In this document: positions 25,956-37,343 of the stretch, piece by piece
How positions within the stretch are numbered: position 1 is the first letter of the stretch
Layout: every line of letters starts with the position of its first letter
DNA from: Apteryx mantelli
Taxonomy: Eukaryota; Chordata; Aves; Apterygiformes; Apterygidae
Length of the DNA: 64,000 nt
Assembly: GCF_036417845.1 (NCBI RefSeq)
Contig: NC_089978.1
Coordinates: forward strand, 134,720,288 to 134,784,287
Direction of reading: 5' to 3'
Made by a program: the position numbers and the translations under genes
Notes under the pieces: model-generated
The model's input: the letters and a program-made list of their open reading frames with translations, nothing else
Database searches by the model: none
What the model was told of the DNA's origin: nothing

Positions 25956-26879
25956 AGTCATCTGCTCTGAAAGCTGTTGCAGTGGAGTAAGGGTTAGTAA
26001 GCATGTTTGTAGGGGTTAGATAGGGACTCCCTGATAGAGCTTATGTAGAGTGTGATTTACCTCAAAAGGAAAGTAGAATTTTTTCTGTCTGAAGGAAAAT
26101 TTTATATAAAGTGGAGCTTACTGTAAGAGGATGCCACCCAGCAACCTATGCCCTCTATGAAAGTCTAAAGGGAAAAAAAACAGAGTAAATTTTCTTTAAA
26201 AATAGGAAAAAATTTCAGGCATGGCTTGATAGGCATGCCAGACCTTCTGGATCGCATTGTGGGGCAATGCACAGGCTTAGAGGGAGGATCTATTAAAGGT
26301 AGAAGCACACGCTGATCTTTTATTCTGATGAATATATGTCTGATAATAAAAGTGGAGTTCTAATATGAGAGAGCAGGGATAAAAAGAAGACAGCTATCTA
26401 TTTGCCCATCCTTTTTTGTTGTTGGGCAGGTCTGCCAACATGCCAGGTTTCTTAGAGAAACTTCTACTGGTCTGTCAAACTACATCTGAGTGGCTCTCAT
26501 CCATTTTTGAAGAGGCTGGCAGAAAACTTTGTGTGAACACTTGCTTAAGTAAAGTATAAGATAACCCAGGGAGACAAGGCAAATATACAAGAATATTATT
26601 GGTTTTAAGTGAAATGATTAGCTGCCTCAGAAAATGTTGAGGGACACATGCCAGATTGTGCTAGTGCTAAAACCCTGCAATAACTCCCTACTGAGCAGAC
26701 TGGAGAGCACCTTTGTCTTGACTGAAACACAGTAAGGCTGAGGACCTGTGACAGAGCAGCTGTAACTTACCTGATGACCTGCTGTAACACGTGTGCCCAG
26801 ACCAGCCAGGTGTCAGGTGAAGGTGACTTAACTCCATAGACAAGCTGTTTTTATCAAGAGGTATTCAATAAACACTGCT

Positions 26880-28470
26880 AGAGAACACAAGTATGTAAGT
26901 GTGGCCCATACTGTGTCAGATCAGTGGTCTGTTTATCTGAAATGTTGCCTATCCGAAATAACGGCCAGTAATGGATGATGAAGAGACAATATAAGGACAG
27001 TGCAGTTATGTAGTGATACTCCCCCAAGTTCTCTTTCTGCTTCCAACAAATTGTAGCCCAGCCAGGGACTTCCTGAGCCAGAGGTGACATAGTTATATTT
27101 AATAGTCCTCAGTGGATTTTTCTTGCATGATTTTTTTGTAGTTGCTTTTTGAATCCCTGTAAAATTTAGTATCTACAACGTCCAGTGCTAAGGAGTGCCA
27201 AGGAGTTCCACAACTTAGCTGCATCTCACGCAAAGAACTACCTCTTTATACTCTTTTTGAATCTGCCACCTGCTAGATTCAGCTCCTAGTTTTAGTGCTG
27301 GAAGAGACAGAGAAAAACTGATCCCTATTCACCTTCTCCTTATCACTCATGATTTTATAAACTTCCACCATATTCCCCATCAGCCACCTTCTTTTTTGAG
27401 GCTGATGGTTCTAGTCTTCTTAGTTGTTTCTCACAGAAGAGCCATGCTGTACTTTTGATCATCCTTGTTGGTTTTCTCAGAACCTTTCCAGTTCTGCTAT
27501 AGCCTTTGTGAGCCCTGGGGTGGAGTGCTGAAATGCATGTAGTAAAGATGTGGATGCACTGAGCTGAGGATGAGGATCTCATTCACAAGCGGTAATGGTC
27601 AGTTCAGATTGTTTTTTCTCATCACTTAGCTAGATTGAATTTCAGCTGTCATTTTTAACACCAGTCACTCACTCTCCTAATAATCTCTGCAGTTCTTCAC
27701 AGCCAACTCTCATCTTTTCTACTTTGAACAATTTTACATCTCCAGTAGTTTTGTTATTTCATTATTCATCCTCTTTCCCAGGTCCTTTATGAATAAGTTG
27801 AACAGCCCAAGACCCAGAACAGGTATCTTGGAACTCCACTGGGAAAACTGACCATTTACTCTCATTCTCTGTCCTATCTTCTAACCAAACTTTATCCATG
27901 TAGGGACCTTTTATCTTATTTTCTTTAAGCATCATTAGCGAGGGGCCTTTTGAAAGCCTTTGGAAATTCACCTGGGCCACTGTCTGTGTGCTTGTTGATT
28001 TCTTCAAAGAACTCCAGCAGGACTGTGAGACACATCATCCCCTTACAAAAGCCATGTTGACTATTCCCCAGTACAGCAGCTGTGTCTGCATGCCTGCTAG
28101 TTTTACTTTTTTCCTTTATTTTGTAAATAAATAAATAAATATATAAAATAGTTTCTACTAATTTGTCTAGCTCAGACATCGGCCCCCACTGGTCTTAAAT
28201 CCCCCAATATCCATGGAGCCTTTTCTCAAATTGTGTCTGTTAGTCAGTCTTTAAAAGCAGTTTTAAGCAAGTGTTTGTACACCACAATTAGTCAGCACTT
28301 TCCTTGAGTTCTTTTTGGAATTCTGGGGTAGAAGCCCTGTGGTTTTGGAGATTTGCTGTTTACTTCATCTTGTTGCTCTATAACCCTTCCTTCCAACATT
28401 CTGATTAGAGACAGTCTTTTGATAAATTTCCCCATAAGGAGAATTTCTGCCATGGAAATCACCCAGACGC
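26880..28470 (-). mobile_element. Old amniote-type CR1 LINE, RT region to 3' end
   Basis: The plus strand matches, in order, the reverse complement of the CR1 family found in turtles and crocodilians: GGCCCATACTGTGTCAGATC, AGGAGTTCCACAACTTAGCT, TCATGATTTTATAAACTTCC, AAACTGACCATTTACT, CTTTACAAAAGCCATGTTGA reading with one shift, and TTTCTACTAATTTGTC. On the minus strand a fragment of the reverse transcriptase is readable (HGFCKGMMCLTVLLEFFEEI then KAFKRPLAND), with many stops. It is much more diverged than the other CR1 copies, so it probably pre-dates birds. Confidence 0.88.
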
Positions 28471-29399
28471 TCCTGTTATGAAAAGCAGTCCAAGAAATTT
28501 GTTGAGTTTTATCTTCACCATCACCTTCTCTTTTTTCTGTGTGGTCTTGTCATACATATCAGCCCTTAAGCCGCTGAGGCACCAAATAACAAAGTTCTAA
28601 ATTTGAAGCAAAGATCATCACCATGAGCTGTGGTATTATTAAAGATAAGGTGATAGCCTGAACTTTGAAATAAGAGATACTATAATCAAGATGAGACCCA
28701 ATATGGGATGCTTACATCCACCCTCTTTGGAAAGAGGAAGTTGTGGAAACAGAGCTATTCTCTACAGGGCTCTGGAGGTACTGTTCTCTCTGTTCCTCAC
28801 TGAAGAAGAGAGCTCTTGATGAAGCAGATTGGGAGTGGGGAGATAGAGTGTACAAGTGCTGAAATTGATTTGAGTATCCTTTTTAGTTAATGTCCAAGAG
28901 CCACAGGTGATATTCTTTGTGGTTGGCCTCTAAGAGAACCTCAGGTATTCTTTGCTCTACGCAAAAGCTGCTGAGAGTTCTTGTCATCGACTGTGCAAGG
29001 AAGCAGTGGTATCACAGCTTAAACTCGCAATAGGGAAAAAGCAACCAAGTAGATATTTCAGATTTCCGGATTCCTCTATAGAAATCATCCTCCTCATGAT
29101 GAGATGCTGCCTTGAAATCCTGAAGGAACTTTCTGTTTGATAATTGACCTTGAGTGACCCAGCAGGTGGAGGTGGTTTATTTTTATCTCTCAGTGTAGAT
29201 CAGTGTGAGCTCCTGAAGGCCTGTGGTCATCTGCCCAGACCATGGCCTTTTTTCTAGTGAAGACAGAAAAGAGCAATTCAAGCTAGAAATACCACCTAGG
29301 CAGATACCTCTTCCTGTCACAGTTTCAGGCGGAAGGTGAATTTATTGCTAGTATTGTTGCTCTGGGAGGGGGAAGGGGGTATGATAGGGACATAACATC

Positions 29400-29448
29400 T
29401 GCACACGCACACGCACACACACACACAGTCACACACACTCACTCACTA
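29400..29448 (+). repeat. (CA)n microsatellite, imperfect
   Basis: CA units with CG and TC interruptions, ending in CACTCACTCACT. Confidence 0.9.
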
Positions 29449-32400
29449 TAATCAACTGCTGCAGGGGAAGAGGCGCTGTAGAAACTAGAAGGGAAGAGGG
29501 GAAAACACTGGCATCAGCTGCTGGTGAGGGAGGAAGGGCTGCTGGTGTGTGCATGAGATGGGGGGACACTGGTGTCAGCTGCTATTGCTGGGTGAGCAGA
29601 GAGGAGAATGTGATGCTGGAGCATGGCGGACAACCTGAAAAACAGCTGCAAGAAGGCGCTGCCCTCCCTCCCAAATACACCCTCCTGTGGCTGCCCCGCA
29701 TTGGCCACAACCAGCCATGTACCTCCTCCCAGCACTCAGGAGGTGCCCACAGCCCTGGCTGGGGTGAGGGGCTCCTGATGGCCTTAGACGGGGATGTTCT
29801 GCCAGGTCCAGCACCAGCAGAAGACAAGTCAGAGGTCAGGCCCAAGGTCTGTTGAAGGCAGTCTTGGTGGCCCCACAGGACATGCAAAATGTGCAAGGCT
29901 TTTGAATTTATCATTTACAGGGTGGGAAAACCTAACTATACTTGCTTATAGGGGCTGGAAGAGGCAGATGGGCCCTGAGATGTGTGTCTGGTATCTCTCT
30001 GCCTGGCACTTCGCATCTTCTCTCCCAACAGCATCCTACCCGAGTGCCTGAGAGGCACCTTGTCACTGTCTGCTGGCACTGCACAAATGATGAAGGAGCA
30101 CAGCATGGTGGAATATAGGATTTTCATGGAGCAGAGAGATGAGGTGAAAGGAGAGAGCTAGAGAAGTATTGCTGAGCATGCCACAAGAGGGTAGCCAGTA
30201 TTTCTGATGGTGACTTGATGTTTAAGCCCTGGGACACTCTGGGGCTGCCCTGTGGACGCAGACAGAGAGCTCAGCATCAGGGTGGCAAGTGAGCAGAGCA
30301 GTGCAGATGAAGCCACAAACTGCAGAAGCTGATTTAGTAGATCTGAAACCAAGAGGAAAAAACAAAGAATGTGCCAGACCTCAAAAAAAATCCTATGGTT
30401 GCTTTAGAAATTGCAAGTATATATATTTTGTAAATGTGGGTGCTTTTTGCCTGTTGGTGATATTTAAACCCCACTTTTCACCTTTTTCCTAACTATGAGA
30501 TTAGATTATTGTGATGATTACACCCATAGAGATTTTTGAGACTTAGAGTGTCTGTTTTTAGTGAAAGATGTGTGACATTGGAGCTCACACCTCTGTACTT
30601 AACTCATGAGATCTGACCATACTGCTTCTGCCTAGTCACTAGAAGTATCACTCACCTTCATCTCCTATGGCAGCCCATGGAAAAGGATGTTTGTCCATTG
30701 TGGGCACCTTGAGAAGTAAACTGCACACAGACAATGCCTTTTGTATCACAGAAAACCTCCATTTGAATGAATATTGAGACCTGCCTCACACTTCTCAATT
30801 CGCTATGCAACTAAAGAGAAACGTAGAGGCATTCTCATTGCCCAGTGGTCAGTTCTGGCATGCTCCGCAGCTTGCCAGGTTGGATGCCCTGCGCTCTCAA
30901 ACCACCCAGCTCTCTAACTGCTTCCTGTTTGCTTACCTCTCTGCTGGCGAAGAGCTGGGGCTGCACGCGGGCTTGCTGTCTAACGCTTGACGCCACTGTA
31001 GCGATTTCAATTCAGGCACCAAAACTGCAATCAGCTTGAATCAAAACAGATTGTGCTGGCTCTCTGGCTACTTGTTCATCCGAGCCACAGCTGCTCCCTA
31101 CCATACCACAGCCGGGCTCTGTCTGCCGTGCTGCAGTTCATCTTCCCTCCTCTCACTTCCTGATGCACTGCTGGCTGGCCACGAAGCATGAACTTTGCTA
31201 TCTGAAGCTGATAAGCTAAAACATATCCTATGAAAGCAAACATAATTGTGAAAGAAGCAACACCCAGGTGCATTCGTAACTGAGGAGATCTGCCCTGGGT
31301 CGTAGTGTCAAATATTTGCTCATCTTTGCTGCCGTGCTAACTCAAGCCAGGATCAGCATGGGAAAATTAAAACATCCCCTTCCCCAAAATATTGCCAAAT
31401 AGAAGAGACAGAAGTGAAATATGGGAAGTGAGAGCAAAAGCAAGCACACAAAGACAATTTAATCACTAGCCAGCGCAAAGGCTCAGCACCTTATCAGTCC
31501 CATGGGCTTGGGCACTTTGGTGCAGAGCTGCTATGTGGGGCCCAGCTGTGCACTACGGGCATGAGGCAAGGGCACAGAAAGAACCAAGCACAGTGTCCAT
31601 GGCAGACAAGGGCATGTTTGTCACAAATGTTAATCCCATTGTCAAAAGTTGCAGGAGACACAGCACTAAGAAAGTGCAAGTGCTGAATTAGCAGGACGTC
31701 CGAGACCTGACACTGCCAGGTGTAACTGGGATGGGATCTACCCTCTGTAGAGTCCATCCTGCACTCTTGCTTTCTGAAGTCCTATTTCTGCTTTGTCAGT
31801 CCCAGCATACCTGGAAGAAGACAGGGGTCAAGGGGACGCTCCTAATCCTACTATTTTCCTTTCCTAGGAACAGCTGCTCTCTCCTGCCCTGAGAAAAAAC
31901 TGCCATGCCTACAGGTTCTTCTTTCTCTGCAACCCTTGCCCAGCTCCTCCATGCGCTGGATGCTACTGCTTGTGTTTGACTTTCTCGCTCCATGTGTCCC
32001 TTGTTCTGCTGTCACTGCCTCCTCTTTCAGGGAGTGACACACCAAGGGATATATGTCCCTGCTGCTCATAAATCCTTAGAGGACACAATAGCACCCAAAA
32101 GACTGATCTCATCCTGTTTCATTTTAGTGCCTGTCTTTTAGCAACCAGACTCCCTTTCTCACTTCCTAGTTGCTGGGATCTTTGTTCTCACAGCTCTTCA
32201 CATCTTTTTTAATTTCCGTGAAGGCTCTGGTACTATTAAGGGCTTGCAAAGATGTTAGTAGGGGTCCTTCCCCCTTTGCAAAAAGTCTGTGGGAACCTTC
32301 CCCTCTGCTGAGGTCCCCCTCCATGCACATGCAGGCACACACCTGGCTAAGCCTGGCAGTCCTGGCCTTACCATGTGTATCAGGAGAGGAAGACACAGTG

Positions 32401-32643
32401 GAAATGAGCTTAGTCCACAGGTCTGTGCTGCCCCACAGCATCCATTACACAATCAATCAGGTTCACTCACCTCACCGGGTCTTGGCATATCCTCCTGTGA
32501 ATTCCTGCTGCCCCTCCCAGGGGGGCTCACAGCTTTGTCCCTGAGCTGCTTCTTGGAGGCTTGGCTCATTGGGAAGAACAGCACTCCCCCCTGCATTTCC
32601 TCACTGCTGTCTAAGTTGGCAGCAGGTAAAACCAGATTACCGG

Positions 32644-32644
<1 letters not shown>

Positions 32645-32675
<31 letters not shown>
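32645..32675 (+). repeat. (GT)n microsatellite
   Basis: About 15 uninterrupted GT units. Confidence 0.95.
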
Positions 32676-32676
<1 letters not shown>

Positions 32677-33884
32677 AGAGGCTACGCCCTGGTGCTACAG
32701 ATCCTAACATGTCTGCCGCCCCAGAGTACTGACTCCAAAAGGCAGGAGCAAGGACCAAGCACAGCTAGAGAAGCACAGAGGTGCAGAGATGAGCGGAGAA
32801 ATGAAAAGCATGCTACAACAGAGGGATTGGTCAGGTTTGAAAGGATGGCTGAGAGACCCAAACACTCTTCAAATCTTTTTGAGTGGGGAAATGTAGAAAA
32901 GTGTAACAAAGGGGTTAGCCCGCATGTGGGGCATGCGGAAGATGTGGAAGACCTGTAACAAGGCCAGAGTAGCAGTATTTCACTTTCTGAGTGATTCAGG
33001 CAGGAAAAGGAGAAACCTCCAGGGTGTGCACAGGAGTTACTCCTTCCAGAGACTTCAGGACAACTGGAATTTCCCAGGCCTAATGGGGGGATGACAGTCA
33101 TTAATCTCAGGATATTTCAACTCCATAATCACCCAACTCAAATTTTCCTAACCTCTCAGAGGTTCTTAGGAAAGGTCTACCCACAGAGAAGAGGGGCAGT
33201 GACCCCATTATGCCTTCGCAGGGTAAGGGAAAGGACAGTCCCTCCTGCCATGGGGGAAAAGGGTGGGGTGAAGGGAGAACTGCAAGGGAAAGAGTTAAGA
33301 GCCAAGAAGCAGCCAGGCTGTGTCTGTTTGCTGTAGCTATGTGGGCTGCAGGGTAGAAAAGAGGAATCTCCAGCCTGGGGGAGGTAGATGAGGGAGGATC
33401 ATCAAGGATGGTGGCTGGGGATGAGGGAGGCAGCCGGTCTTCTCCTTTCTGCTCCCATGAACTGTCACTGCAGGGAAACTGGCTCCCCAAAGGGCTTGGT
33501 ATCAGAAAGAAATGATGAGCTGGAGGGTCTAGTAACATCTGCTTGATGCTGCCAGGTTTTTCTTGCATGGAAGAGTCTGTCTGCTACTGATTGGGTCCCA
33601 GGCTGCTTTTTGCCGATGAAGGAAATTGACTGCTGAGAAAGATCACTAGATCATCTGCTTACAGAACTGCAGAGACCAGGTGTCAGACATTGATGCTATC
33701 CCCAGCCATGTGAGCTCCCTCGGACAGATACTTGCCCCGGAGACCTAGTTCAGAGCTCTCCCATGTTCCCCCACTAGCTGTTGGGGACAGTGCTGGTGTG
33801 GATGACCTCACAGGGCCAACCTGGCAGATTTCTCTGGGCCACCAGGAATCCGATGCTGACAGGCACAACAGGGCTGTTGTCCAG

Positions 33885-34150
33885 GGCTGGGGCTACCTGT
33901 TCTTTGCAGCGCTGGGTCGGAGCTGCTGTGAGAGCAACTGCCGGGTGTGAGGAGTCGAGGGTCAGATGACTGATGCACAGGGGCTGAAGGTGAAGTTTCA
34001 CCAGGGACAGGATGGAGATGGTGTGGCTGTACGTGGTACTGACTCCAGTGCAGCATGTCCTTGCTGTGACCTGACTGTAAGTATGCTTTGGACTTATACC
34101 ATCTGGATTGGAAAGTCACTTAGGGAGGTGCTGTCTCCCAGGAGAATAGG
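33885..34150 (+). other. Possible remnants of WNT4B exon 1 / early exon 2
   Basis: A short hydrophobic frame, GYLFFAALG followed by CCESNCR, ends at a GTGTGAG donor-like site near 33,938. About 85 bases later a WLYVVLTPV frame begins at 34,023 and resembles the WLYLAKLSSV start of the mature WNT4 protein, one codon short and soon stopped. These are weak resemblances and could be chance. Confidence 0.25.
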
Positions 34151-34240
34151 CAGATCTGTGAGAAAAGGGTGGAGAAAGGAATGTGGGCAACACAAAGGCC
34201 ACACATTAGAAGGAACACCTCTGGGAACACCAAGGGAGAG

Positions 34241-34400
34241 GAGCAGGTATGCATTTGCCAGAGGCAGGTCGAAGCCATGGATGCAGTGAAGCATGGAGTG
34301 GAGCTGGCCATCAAGGAGTGCCAGCATCAGTCTCACTCTCGCCAGTGGAACTGCTCCACCCTACAGGGCCTTCAGGTCTTCGGCAAAGTCACCATCCAAG
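34241..34400 (+). CDS. WNT4B: WNT4B exon 2, recognisable 3' part
   Basis: This part encodes the segment with EAMDAVKHGVELAIKECQHQ, RQWNCSTL and VFGKVTIQG, the Wnt4-type N-terminal helix and the WNCS motif. It ends at a GT donor in phase 1. Upstream the frame stays open, but the expected spacing fails: a CEK triplet like that of CEKLKGL lies about 31 codons before the next conserved cysteine instead of about 12. The exon's 5' boundary is therefore uncertain and may carry an insertion. Confidence 0.85.
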
Positions 34401-35356
34401 GTCAGCAGGCAAGGGGGAGGCAGCACAGGCAGAGCTGGTTTGTGGCATGGTTTCCCTCAATATGTGGCTGGGGACCCCTTGGCACATCAGCCTTTCCTGG
34501 ACTAATGTGTAAGTGTCACACAGAGCCCTGCCCCAGCATGCACGTACAGTATCTTCAGCCACAGACTAGCTTAGCTGTCAGTACAGAGCAAACTTGGAAC
34601 CAAATGCACATGCTGTAACAAAATAGAAATATTCTGGCTAAACCTCTTTATCATTTAGCTGGACTTGGCTTTTCGGTCCCATGTGGACTATTCAGGGTAT
34701 TAGCTTTGCAGTCTGGTAGATCTCCCTATCCCTGTCACCAGCCCAACCCTTAGGAGCAGCAGGTCAAATCAAACCTCTTGCTCCAAGGTCACAATCCCTC
34801 TTTGCTCCAGCCCAGGAAAAAAGGATCTGTCCATGCCCCAAAACAGCACTGCACAGATTTTACATGTGCTTGCATGGGAGAGGCAAACAGGGAACTAAGA
34901 GCAGCTTGTTCTCACTGGCTGCTAGAGATAAGGTGGCAGGACTCTCCCTCACAAACTCCCCTGCATGGGAGGCCCAGTTCTGGGCTTGCTCACACCCAGG
35001 CTCCCCTTTCAGGGCTCCTGGGGCAGCACAGCAACTGACTTCTCTCTCTCAGTGGGAACACTGGGCCCAGGAATTGCAAGTGCCAGAGGGGAGGGTACTT
35101 AGCCAGAAGTCCACCTGCCCTCTGCCCACAAGCAGAGTATCCTTGCTGGTTACAGACCTTGGGAGATGCAGCATCAGCTGAACATCCTGAGAGTGATTTT
35201 TTTCCTAAGCAGTCTCCATTTATGTTCCTCCTCCCTACATGCAGTTACAGCCCCCTCCAACGCACCTCCCCTCTGCATCCCATGAGTGCCTTCCCTCTCT
35301 CTGCAAAGGAGCACACCAAGCTCAACAGATGGCTGCCATTTCTCACCCTGCTGCAG

Positions 35357-35488
35357 GCACACAGGAGTCTGCTTTCATTCACGCCATCTCCGCCGCAGGT
35401 GTTGCCTTTGCTGTGACTCGGGTCTGCAGCCGTGGGGAGCTGGAGAAGTGTGGGTGTGACCGCAAGATCCGAGGAGTCAGCCCTGAAG
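35357..35488 (+). CDS. WNT4B: WNT4B exon 3
   Basis: A 132-base exon behind a CTGCAG acceptor, entering and leaving in phase 1 at a GTGAAG donor. It encodes [19 protein letters not shown], then the cysteine-rich [13 protein letters not shown] block and GVSPEG. Every conserved cysteine of the WNT4 exon is present and nothing is broken. Confidence 0.95.
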
Positions 35489-35656
35489 GTGAAGGGGGGG
35501 ATGACACAGGACAAGCTCCACGGGGAACACCCTCACTGAGGGAAGACAGAGCTCACTCTTCCCAGAATACCTCCTTCTGCTCCACTGCCCTTGGCCCTTC
35601 TGGAGCTCCTCCCAGGACCTCTCCTTCTTCATTGCCTGGCCTCTTTCCCTCTGCAG

Positions 35657-35799
35657 GTATCCAGTGGTTGGGCTGCTCTGATAACCTGTCTTATGGGATT
35701 GCATTTTCTCAAGCCTTCGTAGACAACCCTGAAAGGAGCCATGGTATCTCCTCCAGCTGAGCTCTCATGAACCTGCACAATAATGAAGCTGGGAGAAAG
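35657..35799 (+). CDS. WNT4B: WNT4B exon 4 with in-frame TGA
   Basis: A 143-base exon (phase 1 in, phase 0 out) with a strong CTCTGCAG acceptor and a GTAAGG donor. It encodes [19 protein letters not shown] and continues to GISSS, then TGA, then [13 protein letters not shown] in the same frame. In WNT4 the stop position is arginine. CGA to TGA is the usual deamination change at a CpG. The stop is 39 bases upstream of the last exon junction, inside the distance that normally escapes nonsense-mediated decay. Confidence 0.95.
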
Positions 35800-36567
35800 G
35801 TAAGGGCAGGAACAAGGGCTGGTAAGCAAACCCTGCTTCTGCAGTTTCTTCCTGGTTAGGTGGAGCTCAGTCCAGCCCCCTCTCCCAGAGTAGCAGTTTG
35901 GGACAGCCACAGACTCCCAGAGCAGGTCTGTGTCCTGCTGCCTTTCCCTCAGAGCCCATCACTGCGCTGCCCTGTGCTGGAGCTGGTTTCTTATATATTC
36001 AGAGGTGGCTCCCAGTTTTCCTTACCTTTCTCAGGGCAGGTTCCTTTTCCTCACAGAGCCCAGAAGTGAATTACCTTCCCTAACCTTTTCCTCAAAGGGA
36101 ATTCACTTTCCCATTCTTCTCTGACGTGCTTCCCTGTCCCACCAACCCCCTTGAGCAAACAGATCATTCTCTATAGATGCTGCTCTCAGAACTGACCCCT
36201 TAACCTTCTTCTGACTCAAAGGGGATCTATTCCCCCCACACCCCATGTGTCAAAGCAAGCTCCCTTCTCTTCCACTGCTTTAGAGATTTCTCTTACAGAC
36301 CAAAGCCAGACTGTTTTCCACAGAGTGGGGCCCCTTCTGTTTCATAATCACTCAGTTTAGCCTAAAGAAACTCCCCTTCCCATTGGCTGGTCCTGCCCTT
36401 CAGCTGAGTGCTGGGATCTCTTTCTGATCCCTCACACAGGTCCTGTGGGAGGGGTGTGGAAGAATGGCTGGTGCTCTGGGGCCCACAGGTGCGGGAGGCG
36501 TAGGGCAAGTGCAGAGGAAGGTGTCCCAGGTCTGGTTGGCAGCTGCCTTCCACCCCCCCTCCCCCAG

Positions 36568-37035
36568 GCTATCCTGTCCCACATGAAGGTTGAGTGCAAG
36601 TGTCACGGTGTGTCAGGCTCCTGCGAAGTGCGCACATGCTGGAAGGTCATGCCCCCCTTCTGCAAGGTGGGCAATGTCCTCAAGGAAAAGTTTGAGGGGG
36701 CAACGGAAGTTCACCCCAAATGGGTCGGTTCTCGCAAGCTCCTGGTGCCCAAGAGCTCTCGCTTCAAGCCTTACACAGCTCATGACCTGGTCTACCTGTC
36801 GGCCAGCCCAGACTTCTGCAACTGGGACCCCCAGCGTGGGGTCTTTGGCACCTCTGGCCGCCAGTGCAACCGGACATCCCCAGCCATGGACGGCTGTGAG
36901 CTGCTGTGCTGTGGGAGGGGCTTCCACACAGCCCAGACTGAGGTGGTGGAGAGATGCAGCTGCAAGTTTCACTGGTGCTGCTCAGTCAAGTGCAAGCAAT
37001 GCTGGCACCTGGTGGAAGTGCACAGCTACTGCTGA
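36568..37035 (+). CDS. WNT4B: WNT4B exon 5 (C-terminal half, open)
   Basis: The exon follows a pyrimidine-rich acceptor (CCCCCAG) and encodes 155 residues to a TGA at 37,033-37,035. It contains [15 protein letters not shown], whose serine is the Porcupine palmitoleoylation site in Wnt proteins, then [31 protein letters not shown] and CSCKFHWCC. The cysteine pattern is complete and there is no frameshift, which argues for selection until recently. Confidence 0.96.
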   Translation, partial: AILSHMKVECKCHGVSGSCEVRTCWKVMPPFCKVGNVLKEKFEGATEVHPKWVGSRKLLVPKSSRFKPYTAHDLVYLSASPDFCNWDPQRGVFGTSGRQCNRTSPAMDGCELLCCGRGFHTAQTEVVERCSCKFHWCCSVKCKQCWHLVEVHSYC

Positions 37036-37275
37036 GTGTGAGCAGGCTGGGGTGGTGGGAGGTTGACAGGGGACAGACTGCTAGCACAGCAAAGAGGGAC
37101 AAGCGCATGGAGCAGCTGGTGAGAGGACAGCCCACAGAGAGGGACACACTAGGGGAAGCAGGGAAAGGACTTCTGAGGAGATGTGGGGTGTTGCTGCCCT
37201 CCAGAGAGCAGCGTGTGGCTCTGGGGCTGTCCCACAACCTACTGTGTGTTCTTTGCCTGGCACGCGCTCTCCAAC

Positions 37276-37281
37276 TTTATT
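37276..37281 (-). terminator. Candidate ACRBP polyadenylation signal overlapping the WNT4B 3' UTR
   Basis: AATAAA on the minus strand, about 800 bases past the ACRBP stop. It is the nearest canonical signal I found. It lies upstream of the WNT4B signal at 37,338, so the two convergent transcripts would overlap by roughly 80-100 bases. Confidence 0.35.
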
Positions 37282-37337
37282 GGGCCTTTTGTAGTTTGAA
37301 TTCTTTTTCTGGACGGAGGGTTGGAGGACGCAAGTCC

Positions 37338-37343
37338 AATAAA
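37338..37343 (+). terminator. Probable WNT4B polyadenylation signal
   Basis: An AATAAA on the plus strand lies about 300 bases after the WNT exon 5 stop, and a second AATAAA begins near 37,360. Either would give a normal 3' UTR length. Confidence 0.5.

Larger units (their letters stand above)
24093..26879. other. LPAR5 upstream region
   Basis: This should contain the LPAR5 promoter and any 5' UTR exon, but none could be placed. It includes a GA microsatellite and a CR1 copy listed separately. Confidence 0.4.
28471..33884. other. Non-coding, upstream of WNT4B
   Basis: Holds CA and GT microsatellites (29,400 and 32,645) and no recognised exon. The WNT4B signal-peptide exon and promoter may lie here but could not be identified. 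Confidence 0.4.
34241..37035 (+). pseudogene. WNT4B: WNT4-class gene (probable WNT4B) with a premature TGA
   Basis: Four exons of a secreted Wnt ligand are recognisable: end of exon 2 (34,241-34,400), exon 3 (35,357-35,488), exon 4 (35,657-35,799) and exon 5 (36,568-37,035). All junctions have GT/AG ends and matching phases (1, 1, 0), as in WNT4. The match is to WNT4 rather than other Wnts: [49 protein letters not shown], and CSCKFHWCC near the end. An in-frame TGA at 35,758-35,760 replaces the arginine of SSSRALMNL, so the product would stop before the acylation serine. Exon 5 is nevertheless fully open and carries all expected cysteines. The signal-peptide exon and the first part of exon 2 could not be found with confidence. 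The gene sits between LPAR5 and ACRBP and is convergent with ACRBP. True WNT4 has different neighbours, so this is a paralogue. Alternatives are a segregating null allele or a sequence error. Confidence 0.9.

Noticed and set aside
35758-35760. Selenocysteine or programmed read-through at the WNT4B TGA
   Set aside because: Wnt proteins are not known selenoproteins, the residue is arginine in WNT4, and the downstream base context is not the TGA-CTA read-through type.
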